From CAYGAM01 sp964347915 (GTDB taxonomy: Archaea; Thermoproteota; Nitrososphaeria; Nitrososphaerales; Nitrosopumilaceae), in assembly GCA_964347915.1 (NCBI GenBank), contig CAYGAM010000039.1:1-19530 (forward strand): a stretch of DNA of 19,530 nt, written 5' to 3'. Below are positions 13,911 to 19,530 of the stretch, piece by piece (within the stretch, counting starts at the first letter, position 1; every line of letters starts with the position of its first letter). The translations under genes and the position numbers were made by a program. Under the pieces are notes generated by a model. That model saw only the letters and a program-made list of their open reading frames with translations. It was not told the origin of the DNA and made no database searches.

Positions 13911-15186
13911 GGCATTCTGCCACCATTTTCCTTATGCTGCTGATCATGCCGGCAGTCTTTTTCCGGCTGTCGGATTCTGCGGACACCCTGATTGCATCCT
14001 CGGTATTTGACGGCCTCACCAAGACCCAGCTGTCATGGTCCGGCATGCACTTGACGCCGTCTATTGTTATTGCCTTGCCGTACTCTTTTTCCATCTTGTC
14101 CTTTGCATATTCCATTACGGCATGGTGCGTTTTGGAATCTGCGGTGATTTTTTCCCGCTCCCGGTGATATCCGTCCATAAATGACATCAGCCCGTCAAAG
14201 TCCGAGCCGGCAAGCATTGACGAGGCGAGTCCGCTTGCAAGCAGGCCGTCTCGGCAGTAATTAAATTCCGGCAGAATGAATCCGGCGCTGCTTCCTTCGC
14301 CCCCGGCCTGGGCGTCCTTTTTCATCATCATGTCCGCTACGTTGGCTTCTCCCACAGGCGAATGCCACACTGAGCCTCCCTGTTCTAGTATCATGCGCTC
14401 GATCGCCGCGCTGGTGTCAACGCTCAGCACGTATCTTGCATGCCCCCTGCCTAGGGCCCATGCAACGCCGAGTCCAAGCGTAGCGTCCGGAGACAGCGTC
14501 CTGCCGTCCCTTGCAAGAACTGCACGGTCTCCGTCAAGATCAAACGCAAATCCAATGTCGGCTGACTTGGAGCATTTTTTCAGATCAGACAAAGGGTCTG
14601 ATGTCGGGTCAGGCCCGCGTGAAGCATTATCCAAATCCGGGTTTATTGTTTCCACCTTGCAGCCAATTTTCTCCAGCAGTTTCGGCGCGCTCGTCCGAGC
14701 CGCGCCGCCGCCCGCATCCACCACGGCTTTGACGCCCGCCGCGCTGCCTGCAATGCCTGCTGCTTCCCTGACATAATCAGACTCTGCCGCATGGTATGAG
14801 CCGATTCTGTTCTGCATGGAATCGCGGCTCTCAAGGATGCAGCCAAGCTCCGGCTGGTTTATTCCCCTGCCGCTTATTGCAAACTTGAGTCCGTTCCACT
14901 CTGTCGGATTGTGCGAGGCTGTTATGACAACAGCAGAGCCGTACCTGCGGGACTCTCTGAAGGGTATCGGAGTTGCCGCCACGCCAAGATCATACACGTC
15001 TATGCCGTTTTGCAAAAGCGCAGAGGATACTGCGCCGGATATCATCTCGCCGCTAGGCCTCGTATCCCTTGCAATGACGCATCTGCCGCCGGCCAGTTTT
15101 GCAAAGCCGTTGCAGAATTCAACGATATTTTTCAAGTTCAAATCGCGGCCCGCTATTCCACGAATGCCGGATATTGTCTTCTTCAT
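13900..15186 (-). CDS. Phosphohexomutase (phosphoglucosamine/phosphomannomutase family)
   Basis: A 428-residue alpha-D-phosphohexomutase. The catalytic phosphoserine is Ser91 in ITASHNP, the Mg-binding loop DLDGDR at 216-221, the sugar-binding loop GEGSS at 296-300, and the phosphate-binding loop RPSNTEDAIR at 391-400. The sugar loop departs from GEE/GEGNGG consensus, and the phosphate loop has Asn in place of Gly of RPSGTE, so whether it works on glucosamine-, mannose- or glucose-phosphate is open; archaeal GlmM/ManB enzymes are the nearest type. The product likely feeds nucleotide sugars for glycosylation. ATG 15186 has a TATA box about 24 bp upstream, shared with tRNA-Thr. It overlaps thiL by 11 bp. 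Confidence 0.92.
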   Translation of the reverse strand: MKKTISGIRGIAGRDLNLKNIVEFCNGFAKLAGGRCVIARDTRPSGEMISGAVSSALLQNGIDVYDLGVAATPIPFRESRRYGSAVVITASHNPTEWNGLKFAISGRGINQPELGCILESRDSMQNRIGSYHAAESDYVREAAGIAGSAAGVKAVVDAGGGAARTSAPKLLEKIGCKVETINPDLDNASRGPDPTSDPLSDLKKCSKSADIGFAFDLDGDRAVLARDGRTLSPDATLGLGVAWALGRGHARYVLSVDTSAAIERMILEQGGSVWHSPVGEANVADMMMKKDAQAGGEGSSAGFILPEFNYCRDGLLASGLASSMLAGSDFDGLMSFMDGYHREREKITADSKTHHAVMEYAKDKMEKEYGKAITIDGVKCMPDHDSWVLVRPSNTEDAIRVSAESDSRKKTAGMISSIRKMVAECHDT

Positions 15187-15205
15187 GCATCAGAATCAAA
15201 AAAGG

Positions 15206-15214
15206 TTTTATTAA
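15206..15214. promoter_or_regulatory. Shared bidirectional TATA element (glmM-like / tRNA-Thr)
   Basis: TTTTATTAA lies 24 bp from ATG 15186 on the minus strand and 28 bp from the first base of tRNA-Thr at 15238 on the plus strand. No other AT-rich box exists in the 51-bp spacer, so one TBP site appears to serve both divergent genes. Confidence 0.55.
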
Positions 15215-15237
15215 CTCTGACTATAGGGAAAAATCGT

Positions 15238-15311
15238 GCCTCGATAGCTCAGCTCGGTAGAGCGAACGCCTCGTAAGCGTTAGGTCGTGGGTTCAGATCC
15301 CACTCGGGGCT
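15238..15311 (+). tRNA. tRNA-Thr (anticodon CGT)
   Basis: A 74-nt cloverleaf: acceptor GCCTCGA/TCGGGGC with discriminator T, D stem GCTC/GAGC, anticodon stem AACGC/GCGTT with loop CTCGTAA (anticodon CGT, reading ACG), variable loop AGGTC, T stem GTGGG/CCCAC with loop TTCAGAT. No intron and no encoded CCA. Confidence 0.96.
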
Positions 15312-15321
15312 CTGATTAATC

Positions 15322-15423
15322 TTATTCAGGACGAGAATCATCCGCGCCTGTATAATAGCTTTCAATGTCGGTTTGCAAATCCTGGGCAAGTCCTTCCCAC
15401 CACCGTACCAGATCATTCCCCAT
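15322..15423 (-). CDS. 33-residue acidic microprotein (candidate)
   Basis: ATG 15423 opens a 33-residue frame ending at TAA 15322-15324. It reads MGNDLVRWWEGLAQ, continues with DLQTDIESYYTG and ends in an acidic tail (ADDSRPE). It looks like an amphipathic helix with an acidic, aromatic character and no low-complexity repeats. A good TATA box (CTTATATG on the minus strand) is centred 27 bp upstream, the same layout as the proven genes here. It ends 11 bp from the 3' end of tRNA-Thr. No family is recognised. A chance frame of this length is common, so the case rests on promoter position and composition. Confidence 0.45.
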   Translation of the reverse strand: MGNDLVRWWEGLAQDLQTDIESYYTGADDSRPE

Positions 15424-15446
15424 TATACATGGTGTTATACAGCCCA

Positions 15447-15454
15447 CATATAAG
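15447..15454 (-). promoter_or_regulatory. TATA box for the 33-residue ORF
   Basis: CTTATATG on the minus strand, 27 bp before ATG 15423. The same site could in principle drive a plus-strand transcript starting near 15476. Confidence 0.4.
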
Positions 15455-15758
15455 ACGTTTTATGCAGTAAAATTTGCCGGATGCTGCCGCCGTCCCGATT
15501 TTTTTGGCGCCGGTTCTGTCCGCCGGATGCGCGTCTTGCCCGCGCGTCGCCCGCTTGCGCGCCCAACAGGATCTGCGTCCCGGCGCCGGACAGGCAAAAC
15601 TTCCATCAAGATGCAGAGTTTGCGCCTGCAGATGCAGGCGCTCCAAAATCAGGAGCGCGCAAGATCAAAGCAGGCGCGTATCATAAAATTTCAGAGCCTG
15701 ATATGCGCGATGCGGCATGCAGATTTTTGTCCGCTCGCCAGTGCAATGCCAGAAGACG
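15455..15758. other. Non-coding GC-rich stretch with overlapping hairpins
   Basis: No protein gene is convincing here. The stretch holds two overlapping inverted repeats at 15622-15658 and a GC-rich inverted pair (CTGTCC near 15515 against GGACAG near 15590). A TATA-like TAAAATT lies about 28 bp from the hairpins on the minus strand. Confidence 0.5.
15622..15658 (-). ncRNA. Candidate structured RNA start (mutually exclusive hairpins)
   Basis: 15622-15641 is a perfect inverted repeat, GCGCCTGC with a 4-nt loop and GCAGGCGC. 15638-15658 is a second one, GCGCTCC and GGAGCGC with a 7-nt loop. They share 15638-15641, so only one can form fully at a time. On the minus strand a TATA-like box centred near 15686 predicts a start at about 15658, exactly at the outer hairpin. 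RNA class and 3' end are unknown. Confidence 0.2.
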
Positions 15759-15935
15759 CTAGGCTCCGGTCTGAGTTTTGCGCTTTTTTCGAAACAGGAT
15801 TATTGCAAGCGCGCCTCCGGCGCACGACCAAAAAATTGGCCAGCCCATCGGGTCCTGCTGCGGGATGGGTCCGACAAAGGCATACACCGTTCCGCCAATC
15901 AGCCCAAGCCCCACCAGATCCAGGATCTTGCTCAT
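15759..15935 (-). CDS. 58-residue two-segment membrane protein
   Basis: ATG 15935 to TAG 15759-15761 encodes 58 residues. A first hydrophobic stretch is residues 5-22 (LDLVGLGLIGG...AFVG), then a loop PIPQQDPMGW. A second hydrophobic stretch follows (about 32-48), and the end is a strongly basic tail (FRKKRKTQ). The positive tail suggests a cytoplasmic C-terminus and a hairpin topology. A weak TATA (GATTTAC on the minus strand) lies 29 bp upstream. No family is recognised. The next gene to the right, a 64-residue protein of the same layout, is divergent from it. Confidence 0.7.
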   Translation of the reverse strand: MSKILDLVGLGLIGGTVYAFVGPIPQQDPMGWPIFWSCAGGALAIILFRKKRKTQTGA

Positions 15936-16244
15936 GCCGGCTGCTGTGATTCATGCCAGTGTAAATCTTTCGCGCATGCCGGCACGCAAATTCCATTCAT
16001 CAGGCGGCTGCCTGCTCCGCCAAAAGTGATTGCGGTACAGTACTGGCTTTGCCGGCATGCCGTTTCGCAAACGGTTCTCTCAAAGCGACCGTCATACGAG
16101 CGCGGCGCTGTTTCGCGTCACAGGTACGGCCCAGTAGAGCGAGTGCATGCATGAATCAAAGCATGATGCCAGTGTCAGAATGATTTGCGGCCGGATGCGC
16201 ATGCATGCTGCAGGAGACGCAGAAGGCTGTCTGGCGCGCAGTCA
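15936..16244. other. Non-coding divergent region
   Basis: Between the divergent 58- and 64-residue membrane protein genes I see no gene. It contains adjacent palindromes: CGGCATGCCG at 16052-16061 and CCGTTT-CGC-AAACGG at 16060-16074. It also has several GCATGC words and two similar ATGCCAGTGT segments (near 15953 and 16168). Confidence 0.5.
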
Positions 16245-16254
16245 AAAAATATAT
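16245..16254 (+). promoter_or_regulatory. TATA box for the 64-residue membrane protein
   Basis: AAAAATATAT centred 27 bp before ATG 16277. It argues for that start over the in-frame ATG at 16205. Confidence 0.6.
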
Positions 16255-16276
16255 GCTTTTGTCAAGCACGGCATCC

Positions 16277-16471
16277 ATGGACAAATATCTGACCGTAGTA
16301 ATGATATTTCTGATAGCAGGCATGGCAATAGCGCTCACAAGAGAGCCGCCCCAAATTTCACTATTCTATACCATGATAGCCGGCACTATAGGTGTCATGC
16401 TGTACAGCGCATACAAGGCCAGAATTGAGCGTCGCGAGGCAAATAGAAAAAAGCGCAAGTCAAAAAAATAG
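16277..16471 (+). CDS. 64-residue two-segment membrane protein
   Basis: ATG 16277 encodes 64 residues. MDKYLTVVMIFLIAGMAIAL forms the first membrane segment, TREPPQIS a short loop, and LFYTMIAGTIGVMLYSAY the second. The tail is very basic (RRE...RKKRKSKK). Both ends are expected in the cytoplasm. The leaderless start is set by a TATA box 27 bp upstream; the frame is open to ATG 16205 but that lies upstream of the promoter. No family is recognised. Such short hairpin membrane proteins are frequent conserved hypotheticals in thaumarchaea. The 288 bp that follow (16472-16759) show no gene. Confidence 0.75.
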   Translation: MDKYLTVVMIFLIAGMAIALTREPPQISLFYTMIAGTIGVMLYSAYKARIERREANRKKRKSKK

Positions 16472-16759
16472 ACAGAATCGGGCTGTTTTATTCCGTGCGT
16501 TCTGCATGTCCAGCCCTGCTGCGCCTGGCGCAATGCGTCCCGCAATGCTCCGGTCATGAGAGGCTTTTTTGCAGGCATGCATGAGCTGCGTTTTGGCATG
16601 TGTGCCGGATGTCATGCCATTTTTGCGGTCCTTGGCAGAATGCAACAAAATCAGAGGCGCATGCCTGTTCATTTCACTGTCCGGACTCGCGTCAGGTTTT
16701 GGCTGAATCAGAGAACTCATTGCATGGATGCAGGATGCAATAGTCAGTTTTGAATTAGG

Positions 16760-19530
16760 TCAGCTGCGCCTGAGCCGCCTTGCCATAACGATTGCAAAAA
16801 CAGTCGGAGCAGTCGCGTACATGCCCAGGTTCAGAGCTATGACAAGGATGCCTAGCGCCAGTACTGATCCTTCAGAGTCGTAGTCTGCCAGCGGCATTAT
16901 TGAAAGCGAGTGAATCATTGGAGTTATCAGCGCCTTTACGATGCTGCGGAATGCGGGATTCTCCCGCTGCATGTCTGCTACTGCAGGCGAGAACGCATAG
17001 TACGCGGAGTTGAATGTGTCCATAAACGAGGCGCCCGACTCTGTTGAGAGAAGCGTGCTGTCCCGCAGCTCTCTTAGCATCTGCACCTGCGGCGCCATCT
17101 CAGTGCCGTACGCGGCAGTTGCAATGAGGCATCCGCCGTCGTCTGCATCTGATGTGATAGGGCGCGGCACGCATTCGCCGTCCCGAATAACTTCGTTCGG
17201 CCCGCAGTCCGGGTCTGATGCTGGAGCGGGCTCGGGGTCCGGTTCAGGCAGAGGCGCCGGTTCCGGCACTGGTACTTGCACTGGCATCAGCTCAAATTCC
17301 CTTTCTGCAGGAGGCTGCGGCTCAGGCTCAGGCAACGCCGGTATCGGATCTGGAACATACTGCGCATATTCAAGCTGGCCGACGCAGCTGCCAAGAGTGT
17401 TTATGGTCTTTGTCAGGGAAGAGCCGCCGTCTGCAGTGACTTTGAGCAGCATGATGCCGGCATGCGTGCCGGCAGTGTAGATGATTCGTCCGTCCAAATT
17501 CTGAACCACATCAGGCGCCGGCGCGAATGACTCGGAGTTTGCTATCAGGGTTATCTCAGCAGTGAGATCGCTGTCCAGGATTACGGTAGTTGCCGGCTCA
17601 TTGCAGTTCCACATTACAGAGTATAGCCCGACGGATTCGTCTGAAGCAGACGGTACGCTGCCTCCGCCTCTGCTGCCGCCCCCGCCGCCGGACCTGGCTG
17701 GCCGGGGCTCAGGAGGCAGCGGTGCTTCGTCGCGTTCATCAGGCGCAGGCGCCGTACCGCCAATGATCGCGACAGGGAGGCCGGAGATTCCGGCTATTTC
17801 GTTTCCTGCAAGGTCTGCTACGGCGCCGCTTTCGATATCAAGCTGCGGATTGGCCATTGAGAGGATTGCGCTTGCCTGCAGTTCTTCAAGCGTAATGGAT
17901 ATCAAGGCAGAATCGGCCGCAGTGCGATCAAGGCCGGCCGACGACAGACCAACGCGGCTTGCCTGGCTCTCGCTGCTGACATACAGCAGCGCCAAATTGG
18001 TCTCAGATATGTCCACCGGCTCATCAAATGTCATTGTCATCAGTCCAGTGTTCCGATCCAGAGATGCAGATTCAAAGGCCGGAGGCGTCGTGTCTCGCAC
18101 CTGTACTGTCCTAGAAGCTGTGCCGGTATTGTTGCTTGAATCAGTGGCCGCGTATGTTACAACATAGTCTCCTATTTCGTTGATGTTGACTTGCGAGGCA
18201 TCAACGGATACAGGCGAGCCGTCGTCTGCAGCGGCTCCCGGATCCTCGTACGGCTCTCCCAGCTCATGCTGCAGCGGGTTGTCGCCGGTTATCGTAATGA
18301 CAGGCGCTGCAGTATCGCGATCGCTCACGGTTATGGTAAAAGCCGCAGAGTCGGCGCCGCCGCGTCCGTCATGTACTGTTATGACAACGGCATGAGAATC
18401 TCCGGCATTTTCCTGGACAGGCGTCCAGGCCAGCGTGCCGTCAGACTCTGTAAATACAGCCTCTGCCGGAAGCGTGCCGCGTGCAAGAGCGTACGTGTGC
18501 GTGTCAGTCGGGTCGCCGTCTGTTACGGCAGGCGTTATGCTCAGCTGCATGCCTACATCGACTGTCTGATTGCCTATCTCTGCAAGTACCGGAGCATGGT
18601 TGTCGCGCGCGACTTTGACTGTTACGGTGCCATGGGAGTCGTCTTGGCCGTCGGTTGCAGTATAGTTGAAAGAGTCAGTGCCGTTAAAGTCCTGGGCAGG
18701 CATATACGTGATGGAACTGTTGTTAAAGGTCGCAGTGCCGTTGGCAGGATCATCGACTGCAGAGATTCTAGGCGTGCCGCCGTCAGCATCTGATATTGCA
18801 GGAAATATGATTACTGGCGTATCTTCAGCAGTTGCGGCAGATGCCGGAGGCGCTGCCGGCGGAATGTTTGCAAATGTGACTGTGACTGGGTTGTCAGCGG
18901 CAGATTCTATCAAGTTTCCTTTGAGATCGGATACTGCGCCTGCTGCAATGTCAAGCTGCGGTGCAGTCATTGGGACGATCTGATCAAGATGCGTCTGGCT
19001 GAGCGTCATGGAAATTGTTGCCGAATCTGCTGCAGTGTTATCAAAACCGGCGCCCGCCAGGGCAACCTCGTCTGCCTGTCCCGTATCGCTGACATACAGC
19101 AGTCCCAGGCTTGCAACAGAGATGTCTATTGTTTCATCAAACGTGATTGTCATCTCGCCTGTGTTTTCGTTCAGCGTTGCGGATTCAAAGATGGGCGGAG
19201 CCGTGTCGCGTACATGCACTGTCCTGGCAGCCGTGCCTGTATTATTGCTAGAGTCAGTTGCCGTGTATGTTACTGTATAGTTTCCTGTCGCATTGACAAC
19301 TACAGCAGAAGAGTTGGCAGTTACGGCTCCGTCAAATGCAGGGTCGTTGTCAGTCGCAGCGGCTCCAGGATCAGCGTATGCATCGCCCAAATTATGCGTT
19401 AACGGATTGTCTCCTGTTATGGTAATGACTGGCGGCGTGGTATCGCGAACCTGTACGGTTCTGACTGCCGTGCCCGTATTATTGCTAGAGTCAGTTGCCG
19501 TGTATGTTACTTCATAGTCTCCGGTCATGT
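16760..19530 (-). CDS. Large multi-domain cell-surface protein with CFI-box C-terminus (5' end outside window)
   Basis: The C-terminal 922 residues of a larger protein; the frame is open at the right edge, so its N-terminus and signal peptide are not seen. Domains in order: end of a DUF5011/HYR-like Ig repeat (1-28); a full one beginning PVITITGDNPL (29-107); a SwmB-like domain (108-221); a cadherin-like domain (222-308); a putative Ig/cadherin domain (309-402); a second DUF5011-like repeat (404-478) and SwmB-like domain (480-590). Then come a Gly/Ser/Pro linker (591-632), a beta domain (about 633-722), a Pro-Glu-rich stalk (724-772) and a CGPNEVIRDGEC motif (775-786). The CFI-box-like CLIATAAYGTE starts at Cys800, and a hydrophobic anchor (888-915) ends in RRLRRS. 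The many sequons suggest glycosylation. Probable role: surface layer-associated adhesion or cell-envelope structure. Confidence 0.9.
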   Translation of the reverse strand, partial: MTGDYEVTYTATDSSNNTGTAVRTVQVRDTTPPVITITGDNPLTHNLGDAYADPGAAATDNDPAFDGAVTANSSAVVVNATGNYTVTYTATDSSNNTGTAARTVHVRDTAPPIFESATLNENTGEMTITFDETIDISVASLGLLYVSDTGQADEVALAGAGFDNTAADSATISMTLSQTHLDQIVPMTAPQLDIAAGAVSDLKGNLIESAADNPVTVTFANIPPAAPPASAATAEDTPVIIFPAISDADGGTPRISAVDDPANGTATFNNSSITYMPAQDFNGTDSFNYTATDGQDDSHGTVTVKVARDNHAPVLAEIGNQTVDVGMQLSITPAVTDGDPTDTHTYALARGTLPAEAVFTESDGTLAWTPVQENAGDSHAVVITVHDGRGGADSAAFTITVSDRDTAAPVITITGDNPLQHELGEPYEDPGAAADDGSPVSVDASQVNINEIGDYVVTYAATDSSNNTGTASRTVQVRDTTPPAFESASLDRNTGLMTMTFDEPVDISETNLALLYVSSESQASRVGLSSAGLDRTAADSALISITLEELQASAILSMANPQLDIESGAVADLAGNEIAGISGLPVAIIGGTAPAPDERDEAPLPPEPRPARSGGGGGSRGGGSVPSASDESVGLYSVMWNCNEPATTVILDSDLTAEITLIANSESFAPAPDVVQNLDGRIIYTAGTHAGIMLLKVTADGGSSLTKTINTLGSCVGQLEYAQYVPDPIPALPEPEPQPPAEREFELMPVQVPVPEPAPLPEPDPEPAPASDPDCGPNEVIRDGECVPRPITSDADDGGCLIATAAYGTEMAPQVQMLRELRDSTLLSTESGASFMDTFNSAYYAFSPAVADMQRENPAFRSIVKALITPMIHSLSIMPLADYDSEGSVLALGILVIALNLGMYATAPTVFAIVMARRLRRS
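18095..18319 (-). repeat. DUF5011-like repeat unit, distal copy
   Basis: Encodes residues 404-478. It has the same protein pattern (PVITITGDNPL ... TYAATDSSNNTGTA) as the unit at 19208-19447 but much more diverged DNA, so it is an older duplication. It is again followed by a SwmB-like domain. Confidence 0.75.
19208..19447 (-). repeat. DUF5011-like repeat unit, proximal copy
   Basis: Encodes residues 28-107 of the visible surface protein. Its C-terminal DNA shares an exact 36-bp block (19239-19274) with the adjacent upstream unit (19476-19511). This indicates a recent tandem duplication. Confidence 0.8.

Noticed and set aside
15365..15949. A 194-residue plus-strand frame
   Set aside because: Arg/Ala/Pro-rich GC artefact, antisense to the 58-residue membrane gene, no domain or promoter.
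16556..16753. A 65-residue plus-strand frame with a CAGCH (CxxCH, heme c-like) motif
   Set aside because: No TATA box or ribosome-binding site, no signal peptide, composition like spacer DNA; the motif is probably chance.

Overview
The window looks like a piece of a draft genome of an ammonia-oxidising archaeon (Thaumarchaeota/Nitrososphaerota, Nitrosopumilales-like, possibly the Cenarchaeum lineage). The pointers are archaeal information-processing genes (Taw1 wyosine synthase, stand-alone Bud32, uS11 of archaeal type), a large surface protein ending in a CFI-box-type C-terminus of the kind thaumarchaea carry, intron-less archaeal tRNAs, and a repeated promoter layout in which a TATA box lies 24-31 bp before the start codon, so that many mRNAs should be leaderless. 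Lineage assignment is inference; no search was run.

Layout. 1-1492: end of one contig, with an AT-richer AAA-type ATPase whose N-terminus appears frameshifted. 1493-1592: 100-N scaffold gap, flanked on both sides by the same exact 55 bp. 1826-1899: tRNA with anticodon CAT (minus). 2002-4529: tight four-gene plus-strand operon with overlapping ends (Cld/HemQ-like heme protein, DUF1802 protein, aldo/keto reductase, small B-box-like zinc protein), abutting a convergent CADD/TenA-like diiron protein (4530-5165). 5356-6030: ribosomal protein uS11 with a long, repeat-containing N-terminal extension, divergent from Taw1 (6294-7313). Taw1 overlaps antisense with an ITPase, which is in turn coupled to the Bud32 kinase. 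8645-9448: an atypical triosephosphate-isomerase-family protein.

9449-11781 is accessory: a solitary type III-like adenine DNA methyltransferase lies between two imperfect ~94-bp direct repeats in otherwise gene-poor DNA. Then come a small zinc-ribbon protein, a SAM methyltransferase, and a convergent glmM-like/thiL pair. The glmM-like gene shares what looks like one TATA element with the divergent tRNA-Thr(CGT). 15312-16276 has no long gene but does hold at least two short leaderless ORFs (33 and 58 aa) and a structured, possibly RNA-coding stretch. It is followed by a 64-aa membrane protein. 16760-19530 is the C-terminal 922 residues of a large repetitive cell-surface protein running in from the right edge.

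Functionally, the core genes are translation and tRNA modification (uS11, Taw1, Bud32/KEOPS, tRNAs), nucleotide sanitation (ITPase), cofactor metabolism (ThiL, CADD-like protein, HemQ-like protein) and sugar-phosphate metabolism (TIM-like, phosphohexomutase). The least explained parts are the repeat-flanked methyltransferase locus and the microprotein/RNA-rich stretch at 15.3-16.5 kb.
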